From Hyparrhenia diplandra (lineage: Eukaryota; Streptophyta; Magnoliopsida; Poales; Poaceae): DNA of 64,000 nucleotides. Every line of letters starts with the position of its first letter. Within the stretch, counting starts at the first letter, position 1. Location: positions 62,001 to 126,000 of the forward strand of contig JADLZK010007805.1 in NCBI GenBank assembly GCA_015847255.1, given 5' to 3'. A program made the translations under genes and the position numbers. Positions 19,823 to 31,260 of this stretch are shown in pieces. The notes beneath the pieces were generated by a model. That model was given only the letters and a program-made list of their open reading frames with translations. It was not told the DNA's origin and ran no database searches.

Positions 19823-21150
19823 GTTATGAAGAACTAAGCGGTTCAATTTCCAAGATTTAAGATGTTGACATCGAGTTGCTCTAGATTTTTTTCTCGTCGA
19901 ATTTGAAATGATAACCACACTATCTTGAATAATTGCAAAATGGGAATAGATAGGATTTCTATCTTCCATTTATATCGTCTGAACAGAGACTTGGTTGTTT
20001 TAAATTTTTGAGAAGAAAATCAGCTATGCTCCATGGTTGTAATTTTTTTTCTTTTCTCAAAGCTTAAGGTATTTAATAAAGTGGCACACCTTCCTTATAT
20101 ATATACCACCAAGTCAAGCTCTAGATTAATGGAGGGAAATGTCATACTCCTAGATCGAAAAATGTGCAAGTATAATAATATTTTTTGGTGTTCTTTTTTT
20201 ATCATGATGTTCTTTTGCTTTTTGAAGAGGCCTGGGCTTGCCCTTATTTATTTTATTTAGAGAAGTGGGCTCTACTCGCCCTCGGACACTTGTCCATTAT
20301 TTCTTCTCTTTCTCTTTTGTTTTCAAGCGGGCATCGGGGTACCCATTGTTTTATTTTTACGAGCGGGCACGCGTGCCCATTTTTTTTCTAGCATAGCCCA
20401 TGTCCTTCTTGTCAGCATATAGATTCATCATGAATGGAACACAGTTTTTTTTTTTTTTTTTGCACATATGTTTCGATCATGGGACTATGAAATTCTCTCA
20501 AACATTAATCTTCGAAATTGACAAGGTGTAATACTAAGGAGGTAGCTACTTCAAATATAATGGTTCATGCTTTTATTAAACCAGGAGCATGCTCGTTTGA
20601 TCTTTTTTTTTTTTTGAAGAAAAACCAAGTCTTATTTGTACGAGAAAATGGAATTCAAGTCATCCTACTAATCCTCATAGTACAATTAGTTAGATATTAT
20701 GGGGTTTCTATCAAGTAGTTGCTTCACAAAGTATGGGTTTTGAGCGAGGAGTTAAAATGTATGCAAATTATTTATCAATTGGTAGACTAGAGATGGAGCA
20801 TGCTAACTTTGGTTCAGATATGACATTATAGGTGCATGTATGGAGAGTAGATGTATATCACAAATCAAAGTGTAATATGTGTCGAATTTTTTTGCGTACC
20901 TTTGGTTTGTGAAAGAATTGTGTTCCTCCCCACACTTGTTTTTGTACTGTTCTTTTATTTTGCACAAGGAGAAAATACAAAAACAAGTGTAGACAAATAA
21001 TACTACTAAAATGGCTAACATATTTTATTATTATTTATTAAATAAGGAATTTCTTTTGTTTAGCAAATTTATTAAACTCAATTATTTTTATTTCATCTAT
21101 GTTTTCTTTAGACTTAAATGAAGGTTCCGGAAAACTTTTAATCGTTGTCC
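19823..21150 (-). other. Non-coding 3' internal region of the Athila-like element
   Basis: AT-rich with long T runs (18 T near 20,444-20,461 and others at 20,600 and 20,042). Athila elements often carry an envelope-like ORF here, but none is recognisable in any frame. Confidence 0.5.
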
Positions 21151-21152
21151 GT

Positions 21153-22800
21153 TTACTTTGAATGTCTTACCTTCATCGTCTTGAATTGTGATTGCGCCAT
21201 GTGATGATGTGTTGACGACGGTGTATGGTCCTTTCCATTTACTCGAAGTTTTCCTTCACCGAAAAGCTTGACCTTGGAGTTGAATAGAAGAACTTTATCT
21301 CCTTCCTTGAACTCTTTTAGCTTGATTCGGTGATCGTGCCATCTTTTGGTTCTTTCTTTATAAAGTCCGGCACTATGGTATGCCTTCTCTCTATCTTCTT
21401 CTAGCACGAGATATTTGCTTTTGCTGCTTTTACGCCGGCTAGAATCTCATCCATGTCCCATTCCCTTATTGCCCAAGTAAGATCTATGTTCTAACTCTAC
21501 ATGGTAAGTGGCAACTTTTTCCATATACGAGTTGGAATGGTGACATGCCGATGGGAGTTTTGTAAGCTGTCCTATATGCCCATAGTGCATCAGGTAGCTC
21601 GTCTTTCCAACCTTTTCCCATTTCATTGACCGTCTTCTGCGGGGATATTTTTGATTTGTTTGTTTGAGGTCTCGCTTGACCACTTGTTTGAGGATGGTAG
21701 GGTGTGGCAATGTTGTGCTTTGCTCCAAGATCCTTCAAAAAGTTCCGGAGGGTCTTGTCCATGAAGTGAGACCCTCCATCGCTTATGACCATCTTTGGTG
21801 TTCCATAGCGAGGAAAGATCACTTCATGGAACATCCTTCGGGCATTCTTGGCATTTGCAGCTTTGCATGGTAAGGCTTCCACCCATTTGGATACGTAGTC
21901 AACGGCGACTAGGATGTACTCGCTGTCATGTGACTTTGGAAAAGGTCCCATGAAGTCAATGCCCCAGACATCAAATATATCGATTTGAAGATTGTAGTGT
22001 AGGGGCATTGCATTGCGAGCAGTGATGTTGCCTTGCACCTGGCATCTCTGACACCTTTCTATGAATTCTTTGGTGTCTTGAGCATAGTTGGCGGGAAAGA
22101 ACCCACACTGCCAAATTTTGGCTTGTGTGCGGAATGCTCCATAGTGGCCTCCATATGGTGTTGCATGACATTTTTCAATGATTTGCTTCCCCTCTGCCGT
22201 TGGTACACATCTCCTCAATAGGCCATCAGAGCATACCCTGTACAGATACGGGTTGTCCCACAAGTGACATCTGCTTTCAGCTTGTAGCTTCTTCTTGCTC
22301 TCCCCTGGTGGTATGTACCCTGTGACCATAAAATTCACGATGTTTGCGTACCACGGGTTGGAATCTGTCACTTCTAGCAGCATGTCGTTGCATAACAAGT
22401 CGCTTTTTGGTAACTCCTGCAGGTTAGAGACTTGCATATACGACAAATTATTTGTAACAATGTTTTCTACTCCTTTTCTATCTTTTATTTCAAGGTCAAA
22501 TTCTTGGAGTAGAAGAATCCATCTTATTAATCTAGGTTTAGGATCTTTCTTAGTGAGCAAGATTTTTATTGCATCATGATTAGTGTAAACAAAAACTTTT
22601 GCTCCCACTAAGTAAGATCTAAACTTCTCAAAAGCGAAAACGACCGCTAAGAGCTCTTTTTCTATAGAAGCATAGTTAAGCTGAGCTCCCATTAGCGTTT
22701 TGCTAGCATGAGCGATCACGCGATGCTTCTTATCTTTGGTTTGGCCAAGGACCACCCCAACAGCGTAGTCACTCACATCACAAATGATCTCAAAAGGCAA
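21153..22800 (-). pseudogene. RNase H and integrase of the Athila-like element
   Basis: A long frame (22,800-21,484) encodes RNase H followed by integrase. RNase H starts MPFEIICDVSDYAVGVVLGQ, with the first acidic residue in CDVSD, then the IEKELLAVVFAFEKFRSYL segment and YTNHDAIKIL. The integrase zinc-binding HHCC follows: H in CHATPYGGHYG and C in ERCQRCQVQG. The catalytic core has WGIDFMGPFP and VISDGGSHF for the two Asp residues and YHPQTSGQA before the expected Glu. The frame breaks near 21,660, and the C-terminal part (GDKVLLFNSKVKLFGEGKLR) is in another frame at 21,407-21,153. The products would degrade the RNA strand and insert the cDNA. The copy is disrupted by at least one frameshift. 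Confidence 0.9.
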
Positions 22801-22925
22801 TGACCAATCCGGGGGTTGGATGATCGGTGCTGAGATGAGTGCTTTCTTGAGTGTGTTAAAAGCTTTTAAGCACTCATCTCGTGAACTTGAAAGGTGTATC
22901 CTTTGCTAGCGAGGTTCGTGGCGGT

Positions 22926-23856
22926 TTAGAGATTTGTGAAAATTCTTTTGATAAATCGTCTATAGAACCCTACATGACCTAGGAAGCTACGGATTCCTTT
23001 CACATTCACAGGGGGTGGTAGTTGCTCAATAACTTCTATCTTGGCATTGTCTACTTCAATCCCCCTTTCGGACACAAGGTGTCCAAGGACGATGCCCTCA
23101 CGGACCATGAAATGGCACTTTTCCCAATTAAGTACCAAGTCCTTTTCTTGACATCGTTGCAAGACTTTGTCTAAATTCTCAAGACAATGATCGAAAGTTT
23201 TTCCATAGACTGAGAAATCGTCCATGAAAACTTCCATGATTTCTTCAATCATGTCTGAGAAGATAGACATCATGCACCGTTGGAACGAGGCGGGTGCATT
23301 GCACAACCCAAATGACATGCGTCGATATGCATACGTTCCAAATGGGCAAGTGAAAGTTGTCTTTCTCTGATCATCGGGGTGGATGGGAATTTGATGATAC
23401 CCCAAATAACCATCGAGGAAACGAGAAGAAAGAGTGTTTCGCTAACCGCTTCAACAATTCATCAATGAAAGGGAGCGGAAAGTGATCTTTCTTTGTTGCC
23501 GCATTGAGTTTTCGGTAATCAATGCACATTCTCCACCCTGTGACAGTTCGTTGTGGGATTAATTCTTTCTTACTATTCTCAATGACCGTCATTCCTCCCT
23601 TCTTGGGTACCACATGGACGGGACTAACCCAGTCGCAATGTGGAACGGGATAGATAATCCCGGCGTGAAGAAGTTTGAGGACTTCCTTTCTCACGACTTC
23701 CAACATCGCATTGTTGAGCTTTCGTCGGGGTTCCTGAGTTGGTGTACTCGAAGGATCAACATGAATGCGATGGGTGCGAGCATTGGGCTTACCCCCTTGA
23801 GATCGTGTAGGGAATATCCTAAAAAACCGTCCTATGCTTTTCTAGGATGGCGATGA
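22926..23856 (-). pseudogene. Reverse transcriptase of the Athila-like element
   Basis: Two overlapping frames (23,706-23,371 and 23,405-22,926) cover the RT fingers and palm. Visible motifs are VRKEVLKLLHAGIIYPV, WVSPVHVVPKKGGMTV, GWRMCIDYRKLNAATKKDHF, then MGYHQIPIHPDDQRKTTFTC, FGLCNAPASFQRCMMSIFSD and the catalytic box VFMDDFSVYG (FMDD form, usual in this lineage). The C-terminal RT part (FLGHVGFYRRFI) follows. The frame changes at about 23,390 inside the domain. It copies element RNA into cDNA in cytoplasmic particles. The sequence is close to Athila-lineage RTs in layout, and the disruption makes it non-functional as read. Confidence 0.9.
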
Positions 23857-24545
23857 GTTTGGTCGTCTCCTCATCGAAAGCTTATCGCTAATGATTACGA
23901 GGAGCTTGTGTATCACCATTCGAGAAATGCATAGCGTAAGTTTGGGTAGGGGTTTAAGCTCAAGCGGAGGCCGTGTCAGCACTTCCTCTTTGGGAAGGTC
24001 AAAGGTCCGGCCTAAATCATCCTTTTCTTCAATGAAGAAATTTGCATCTTTTTCTAAGGATGATTCGGGTGAGTCAAATGGTAAGATTGACATGACTTAC
24101 GTGGGCGAGGTCAAGGTAAGGGGAAAAGGCTACGTGATAGAGTTTTTGGCTCGAGCAACTTGGATGGAAAAAGATTCCCTTCCCAACTTTACTTCTAGAT
24201 CCCCTGTTATTGGTGGGTCAACAAGGAATTTTTCTAGGGGTTGCCCAATCGGGATATCAAAATCTCGAATGTCGAAAACATAGAAGTCAAGGTCCAAAAT
24301 GGCATTATCTGGTGTAGATTTATACCATGAAGGACCCCTGCACTTTTAAACTAGATCTTGGGCCATCTCTTAAGGTTTTATTTGTGGGGGTTAAAGGTTT
24401 ATTGCCAAAATAGGCAAGCGCATAAGATTTGGACATGAGGTTGGCCCCCACAGTGGGATTGTAAAGCACTTTCTCCCAAATTCTTCCAATTTTGCATTGA
24501 AGGGTAGAAGAAGGGGCGAAAATTTGGATTTCTTCAGGGGAAAAC
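23857..24545 (-). pseudogene. Protease region of the Athila-like element
   Basis: Minus-strand frames carry FSPEEIQIFAPSSTLQCKIG, then NPTVGANLMSKSYALAYFG (about 24,420-24,455) and a segment reading FDIRDFDIPIGQPLEKFLVD near 24,220-24,280, with an acidic linker (ESSLEKDANFFIEEKDDLG) at about 24,030-24,070. The NPTVGANLMS part corresponds to the protease-like domain of Athila polyproteins, where the catalytic motif is often unusual. The frame at 24,545 meets the gag frame on the far side of the nested solo LTR, so the two were one reading frame before that insertion. Confidence 0.7.
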
Positions 24546-26244
24546 TGTGACACCCGGCCCAATTTGGATGTGGCCCATGAGTGGCCTATGAGTGCTGAGT
24601 GCACATGTTTAGTACCACCTTTGTAACACCCCGCCCTCCAAAGCCGCACCGCACAGCCCTTCCGAGGGGCACGCACGCGTACACATAGCACCTTTCTTAC
24701 ACTTTCGTCCTCGCTTCATGTAAAAGGGTTAACCGAAGGTGATATGGCTGGATGGCGAAGGCTTATAAGTTGGCTCCACCCTTGCTCAACAAGCAAGGTG
24801 GTACTAAACATGTGCACTCGGCACTCATAGGCCACTCATGGGCCACATCCAAATACATCCTCATGCCATCGATTCAAATGCCCATAACTTCTCCGTTTTA
24901 AATCCGTTTTGAACCGTTCTACTTTCATTAGATTCGTAATTCCGTAACCTACATGTTTATATTATTACTGTTAGTCAGGTTTTGCAACTTTTAAATTTCG
25001 AGATTATATTAGGTTTATTAATGTTAAACTTGTAAAATTCATATCTACGTCGTTTTAGCTCCGATTTCGGTGATCTTTACGTCACGTGTGATCGTAGTGA
25101 CATGTAGAATAGTTTTATGTACTTTTTTAAACTGTTTTCCTATTATTGGTGTACTGTTCTAATGGTAGTCTTGGTTGCCATGCATGATTGGATCCATGTG
25201 TTTGTGTGTTCTTTGATTGGAATCGAGTAGATCGGTGAGCTTTTATGTTGTTGATCTCGAAGAAGACCGTGATCTATAAGAAGTTGATGAAGAAGGTGTT
25301 TTTAGGAAAGCATTGGACTTGAAGGATCTATATTTAAGGCAAGTATAGTTTTGGGATATGCTATCTTTAAACCATGATCTTATGACTTGCTTAATGTTTA
25401 CGCCTTTGAGCGTTAAATATGAATTGTTGATAACATGTTTCATAGGGCGAAAGAGCTATGTTTTGTTTATGATGCTCTTAGCTCTCCATAAGGACTTATC
25501 CTTTGGCAAAATTCGGGATTTACCGCATACGGCTATGGGGGTCACATGGCTCGACTTTAGTTGTTCAAGGGTTTTACCTAACTTTGTTGGTGGTTTGCCG
25601 TAATTGGGAGAAACGGGGTTGTAGCTCTGTTGGCCACTTAATATTTTTAGGAGGGGCCTTTGAACGACTTTATATGGTTTTCATTTGTTTGGGGAGTCAT
25701 GAACCTACTCCGGTGGAAACCATGACCCGTAGTGAAAGTGTACACCTCTGCTTGAGAGTTAAAAACCGATATATCGGCCGTGTTCGCGGTTATGAACGGC
25801 CTGGAAAACCGAGGGAAGGATTTACTTTTCTGTTGATGATGTTGTTTATGATATAACCGTTGCTATACATGCTTATTAATTTGTTCATGATTTATTGTTT
25901 CATGCTATTCATTATTTATGTTATAATGATCATGGGTTTTTGGGTAGATATTGCCTAGCTATATTTGCGGAGTTCGACATGGACTCACTCTTGCTATTTC
26001 CCCACACCTCGGGTGAAGTTTAGGCTTGTGATCAACCGGTCGGTCGTTCCCTGTGGAGTCCACACTAGAAGATCGAGTGTCTTTCCATTTGTACGCTAGG
26101 CGAGGTTATGTCTTTTATATTTTGTTTGTTATATTTTAAGCATTGTGAATTGATACTACCATTTATTTGTAAACTATATGTGAGATTTGACTTCGGGGCT
26201 CACATATAGCATCATCAGTTTTGTCCTTAAAACCGGGTGTTACA
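24546..26244. mobile_element. Solo LTR nested in the Athila-like gag-protease region
   Basis: 1,699 bp beginning TGTGACACCCGG and ending CCGGGTGTTACA. It is flanked by a perfect 5-bp duplication, AAAAC (24,541-24,545 and 26,245-26,249). There is no internal region, so it is a solo LTR left by recombination. The TGTAACACCC type end resembles Tekay/Del-like chromoviruses, including the element at 35,862-51,192, but the body differs. The start contains a 60-bp inverted duplication (24,562-24,621 with 24,795-24,854). Orientation is uncertain. Confidence 0.9.
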
Positions 26245-26249
26245 AAAAC

Positions 26250-27186
26250 TCCACTTCTTCAAACCATTCCCTACTCATTATTGCGGTCAACTCCTTCACC
26301 GTTTCTCTAAGGGTTTCCTTATCTAAAGGGTCTATAGGAGTAACCGGAACTGGTGGCCTCTTTTGGTATGAATACTTCGAGGTGTTCCCAAAATTTTCAT
26401 GAAACACGTCCTCGAAGTGTTGAGATTCTGAATGTTGGAAATCTACCTTCAGAATCTCTGGTTTGGGTAAGGGTATACGGATAGGTAATTTTGGTTCGGC
26501 AATGGCCGAAGAGACTTCCTCTTGGATCACCTTAGGCTCTACATAGATGGGTTCTAACGGAGGAGGGATTTCGAAATACGATCTAAAATAGCTTACGCTT
26601 CCTCCTCGGTTTTATGAGTAAACGAACCTCCGGCAGCCATATCGAGATATAGGGCAGATTCCTTGCTAAGACCATATTAAAAATGTTATAACAACATATG
26701 TTTTGGTAAAGACAAGTTTGGGCCCGTACGTGTTAGGATTGAAAATCTTTCCCAGGCTGCACCTATTGTTTCCTTCTCTTCTTGGCGAAAGTGAAGGATC
26801 TCGACACGTAAGGTAACGATTTGATTTAAAGGGAAGAATGCAAGACAAAATTTGTTCCGCAATTCTATCCAATCTCCATTTACTATCCCTACGTTTTGGG
26901 CGTACCATTGTTTCGCCCTCCCATCAAGCGAAAAGGGGAACAACTTCCATCGAAGTGTGTCATGTGGCACGCCTTCATAAATGAGGCAACCATAGAGTTG
27001 CTCAAATTCCCTCAAATGTTGATAAGGATTTTCATCCACAAACCCTGAGAAGGGTTGTTCCCGAACCAAGGCTATAAAGCCAGGGCGGAGTTCAAAGCTG
27101 GAAGCTGTGATTGGCTTCGATGATTGTGGTCGCTCTAAGAACTCGGCCTTTGGAGCAGCAAATTGGTTGATAGATTTTTGCTCCAT
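26250..27186 (-). pseudogene. Gag of the Athila-like element
   Basis: Starts at ATG 27,186 (MEQKSINQFAAPKAEF), about 75 bp after the primer-binding site. The open part runs to 26,686 (about 166 codons) with the Athila-type gag core: SFELRPGFIALVREQPFSGF, ENPYQHLREFEQLYGC, DTLRWKLFPFSLDGRAKQWY, GDWIELRNKFCLAFFP and ETIGAAWERFSILT. After a frameshift the C-terminal part reappears at 26,530-26,250 with Pro-rich sequence (RPPVPVTPIDPLDKETL) and an end that was continuous with the protease before the nested LTR inserted. The zinc knuckle was not recognised. The product forms the particle shell. Lineage call is by motif resemblance. Confidence 0.85.
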
Positions 27187-27261
27187 TAAAATGGATATTT
27201 TTTTTTTTCTTCTTGGATGCAAGGGCGAACTAGGTTCGGAGATAATTACGACAACCGTTCC

Positions 27262-27283
27262 CGGCAATGGCGCCAGAAATGCT
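27262..27283 (-). other. Primer-binding site of the Athila-like element
   Basis: On the minus strand, AGCATTTCTGGCGCCATTGCC directly follows the 5' LTR (shown here as a 20-base-class motif, key part TGGCGCCATTGCC). It is the Athila tRNA-Asp type with one change. Confidence 0.8.
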
Positions 27284-28698
27284 TGTTGGTATTTCTTAGC
27301 GTAAGCAGCAAAGTCCGCAAGCGCACGGAAAGTACCGTTGTAGCACTTCACCCGGAAGTATTCAGGGTATCGTATTTTCCACAGGGAACGGGTGTAAAGT
27401 CTCTGAACTAGTTCTCCCAGAGACATGAGATGAAAAGTAGTATGGGTAGTGAGGTTTTTTAAGGGTAAAGATCCCGAGTGAAGTTAACCTTGTTCACTAT
27501 CGATTTGCTTGACCCACCGGGCCGCACTGGTCCGCCAAGCGATACCGGCATAGCACCTACACCATACGAGACATGGGGAATACAAGGGCCGGACAGGGGC
27601 TGTCACCACCGCCTACCACCTCGTCCAGATACGTATATGGAGCGAAAAGCGAAGGTAGACTATAGCCTAGACACCACGCCTATGCTATCTTCCACTACTC
27701 TAGCGTGTCGACAAGGCTTACCCGTCCCCGGGTCCTTCTACTAGAGCACTCGTGGCGACAATTCAACAAACAAATAATGAATAAAGATAAATTACTCAAG
27801 AACTTAATACCGAAAGATAAACAACGATAATTCTCACCGCAATTAGTAGAACGATCGTAGAGGCGCGAGTGTAGAGGAAGCCGATACTCGGACTTCCTTC
27901 TAACTATTCCTCACTCACTCCCTCTTATTCACAAGTGGATGAAAGAATGGAATGGAATTTATTGAATACTCAAGTGTTGAGTGATGGAATTGGTTCATTA
28001 CAAGGGGGAGAGCCTCTTTATATAGTGGAGAGGAGAAAGGAATGGAGGGCTATCCTCATTTCTAGACTAAAAACCGACCTCCTGCCCATGCAACGCGCCT
28101 CTAAGCGCGGGAAAATATTTCCCATCACATGCGACCAAGGGATTTTGGCGGGGGCGTCATCTTCCCCCGCATGCCTTTGTCTTCCTCACATGCAACCGCG
28201 TAATCTTGGCGCCAAATTAATTCCCCTCGCATGCAACCAAGGATTCTTGGCGGGAGTTCTTGGCACCATCGAAAAAGCACCGCATGCAACCGCCTTCATT
28301 CCTCCGGGACACGGGTCAAGGCAAAAATGCGGCGGGATCGGAGCACTGGCCCACGGCGGGCGCCGCGGGTGCGGCGGCCGCCGCGAGGTTTGGCCGGCCG
28401 CGGTAGCCGGCGGTGGGCTTGTGGCCCACTCGGTCGCGTCCTCGGGGCTGCTTTGGCTTGGTTCGCGCCGGTTTTGGCCTGGTGGCGTTCCCCTTGATAA
28501 AGCGCAATGCTAGGTGTGCGCTTTCCTTCTCTTTTAGGCGTACTTTTACTGTTTCCACGTTTATACCTGCAAAACATAAATTCTCGAATACAAGTGGAAC
28601 TAGATTAATAGCAAAGGTTTGTGTGGCAAAAGTACGTTTATTTGTTATGTCATATGACTAAGTTGGCGGTATAATTTGTATGATAGTGACCGCCAACG
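27284..28698 (-). repeat. LTR C-right (5' LTR of the Athila-like element)
   Basis: About 1.42 kb and nearly identical to LTR C-left. The inner end TGTTGGTATTTC at 27,284 is intact. The outer end reads CCGCCAACG at 28,698, where CCGCCAACA is expected. A TATA box on the minus strand lies near 28,015-28,027. Terminal hairpin arms are at 28,662-28,670 and 28,689-28,697. Confidence 0.9.
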
Positions 28699-29149
28699 TA
28701 AAGCGCAACCAAATTCTGCCGCTTATTTTCTTTATAGATGAACTAGAAGGATTCCCGCGTGTTGCCGTGGGTATGAAGGTGGAATATAAATAGGTTATGA
28801 TGTTAATCACTAAGATTTTAAGGTTATGATATATAGATGATAATCTAAAGTTATTTTGGATAATATATATTTAGAGATCAATAGAAAACATAGGAATGAG
28901 ACATTCCTAATGATATATAAAGTCAATCAACAATTTAGTTTGTGAACGATGTGACCAAATCCATCCTAATGGGAATATGTATAATCTAGAGCTTCGCTGG
29001 CGTTGCGTAGTGGGTACGAAGGAGAAATCTATGAGTTAAAATATTACTATCACCCTCATATTCGTTTTTTTCCTTTTTTCGGTCTCTTATTTTTTATTTT
29101 TTACTTTGCTCTATATATACCGGCTACTATTATTTTTGGGACCCACTTA
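28699..29149. other. AT-rich insertion inside the tandem array
   Basis: The array sequence right of the Athila element continues to about 28,738, then changes at CTAGAAGGATTCCCGCGTG. From there to about 29,660 the array is interrupted by AT-rich DNA that includes the MULE-like arm and the Tourist MITE. No gene is seen. Confidence 0.4.
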
Positions 29150-29590
29150 GGCCAGTCTCAATGGGGGGTTTCATAGGCGTTTCACGCACATTAAATAGGG
29201 CGTCACATTAGCAACAGTTCACTTTTTGCATGAAACTCGAGGAGAGAGAAGAGAAAAGTTTCATCTTGGTGAAACTCTCTTGGCACGAATACCAACTATC
29301 TCTCGAGTCATGAAATTAAATGCCTATGAAACCACAAGATGAAACTCTCCATTGAGAGTAGGGGTTTCATTCAAGTTTTATTCAATTTTATATGACATGG
29401 TAGTCTTGGAAACAACGAAATGAAACTCACCATTGACAACGGCCTTATAATTTTATCAAAATATATCCATATGAGATCTTGTTTTGAAGGATTTATTAAA
29501 AGGAATTCAATGGTATAATCAGAATTTAATTTGTTTTTGGTTTGTGAGTTACAATATTTTTTTAGTTAGTTCAAAGCGATTGGGGCCGCC
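29100..29590. mobile_element. Second copy of the inverted-repeat element arm, MITE-interrupted
   Basis: Matches the right arm of the element at 13,410-13,945: ATATATCCATATGAGATCTT, GTTTTGAAGGATTTATT and TTTTTGGTTTGTGAGTTA in the same order. At the position CCACTTATAATTTT of the other copy, this copy carries a 295-bp MITE. Confidence 0.7.
29150..29444. mobile_element. Tourist/PIF-Harbinger-type MITE (295 bp)
   Basis: Flanked by a TTA duplication (29,147-29,149 and 29,445-29,447). The ends GGCCAGTCTCAATGG and CCATTGACAACGGCC are inverted repeats with a few mismatches, followed inward by GTTTCA/TGAAAC. TTA targets and GGCC-type ends are typical of Tourist elements. The paralogous site at about 13,830 is uninterrupted and contains a single TTA. 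Confidence 0.85.
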
Positions 29591-29659
29591 ATTGGATGAT
29601 CATGGTGGCATGCTTGCAAGTCGAGAGAACTCCTTAGTGGGGGTTCTCTACATAGGTGT

Positions 29660-31260
29660 AGTAGATATACATGCTCAAGAACAATGATTGCTCTGTCGAG
29701 CACTATTACTATCTTGTCTTATAAAAATGTGCCTATTAAATAAACTATTACTAAACTACGAGTTTGTTTGTATCCTCTTCTCACGAAGTACATTTTTTGT
29801 GTGATACATTGCCTCTCGTGGATTGTGTAGTCCTCATAGACCGCCTATTACGAGGTTGAACTGTATAAATATTAGGGACTTGCTAGTTTCCAGTTGACTG
29901 AAATTTTTAAATCTGTTTAGGTGACGAAGCTACTTGAGTGAATTCCATCCAACAGCTGGCATCAACACAGTGGCCTGAATTTTTCGGTCGCCCGGTGAGG
30001 AAAGGTGTTAATTGTATCCTCGGATGGATATATAGAGTTGTAGAAACTAAACTTGACACTGACTGCTACTATAATGTCGTTATACTGTGTGTTTTGTCAT
30101 AGGAAAGCGTAACCAAAACAATTTGCCTATTAAATGAATTGTTACTAAACTACACTTTGTTTATATCCCTCTATTCGAACTACATTTTTGTGATCGTACC
30201 TCATTGTTGATTGTGTAGTCCTCATAGACTGCCTATTACAGGATTTGAACTGTATAAATACTAGCGGAATTCTCAGCGTTCGGGTAGGTAAAGGGTATTG
30301 TTCAAGGATTGAATTGTTGTCTTGTGTAATCTCAAAAAAGAAGAAGAAGAATTGTAATCGCTAAGAAATCGGATCACAATTAGCTATTGGAGCGTAATTA
30401 CTTTGTGCGAGGTTAGAAAGCAGAGTTTGTAACGAAGAACTTAAATGTATGAAGCAGTACATACTCATTGGCATAAAGATTATTTAATCTTATGTTTAAA
30501 CTCCAAAATTTGAACCAATATCGAATAGAAATATTTAGATATGTGAGGAAAGGTGAATTGTATCCTCGGATGGATATATAGAGTTGTAGAAACTGAACTT
30601 GACACCGGGGGGTGGTGAAATTTGGGGAGGAAAGGTGAATATACATGCTCAAGAACAATGGCTGCTCTGTCGAGCACTATTACTATCTTGTCTTATAAAA
30701 ATGTGCCTATTAAATCAAGCGTTACTAAATTTCAGTTTGTTGTATCCCTCTTCTCTGAGGTACATTTTTTTTTGTTCTCCGCCTTTGGTTTGTGTAGTCC
30801 TCATAAACCGCCTATTGCAAAATTGAAGCTGTATAATTCTATCGTCACATGGATATTTTGATTTGTACATACTGAAATTGACACCCTAATTGCTACTATA
30901 ATGTTGCTATTAAATGAACGTACAAAAATGAACTGTACACAAAAATGTGCCTATTAAATGAACGGTACTGATTGTTTATAGTCCTATATTCCTGAACTAC
31001 ATTTTATTTGTTCTCTCGCTTGAGTCATTTGTTTAGTCCTCATAAAAAGCCTACTACGATTTGCTTTTGAAAAAAAGCAAAGCCTATTACGTAATTGAAC
31101 TGTATTATTTTAACCTCGGATGGATATATCGAGTTGTTATCTTGAACTTGACACGATTTGCTACTATAATGTTGTCATCCATGTGTTGTTGTCATAGGAA
31201 AGCGCAACAAATTCTGCCGCTTATTTTCTTTATAGATGAATATACGTGTTCAAGATAGAA
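29660..31260 (+). repeat. Degenerate tandem array, right part
   Basis: Continuation of the 17,490-18,362 array. TGTGTAGTCCTCATA motifs occur near 29,825, 30,215 and 30,793, with a variant near 31,033. Further markers are CATGCTCAAGAACAATG (29,670 and 30,645), CTATTACTATCTTGTCTTA, and GGATGGATATATAGAGTTG (30,020 and 30,570). Spacing varies from about 240 to 580 bp, so the units contain indels. Confidence 0.75.

Larger units (their letters stand above)
18363..28698 (-). mobile_element. Athila-like Ty3/gypsy retrotransposon, 10.3 kb
   Basis: A complete LTR element on the minus strand. The 5' LTR is at 28,698-27,284, followed by primer-binding site, gag, protease, reverse transcriptase, RNase H, integrase, a non-coding 3' region, polypurine tract, and the 3' LTR at 19,784-18,363. 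It sits in a tandem array. The sequence on its two sides (CATAGGAAA on the left, AAAGCGCAAC on the right) matches an uninterrupted array copy at about 31,193-31,208, giving an empty site. A clean 5-bp duplication is not visible. The two LTRs are very similar, implying fairly recent insertion. Coding frames are nonetheless broken, and a solo LTR (24,546-26,244) is nested between gag and protease. Confidence 0.9.
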
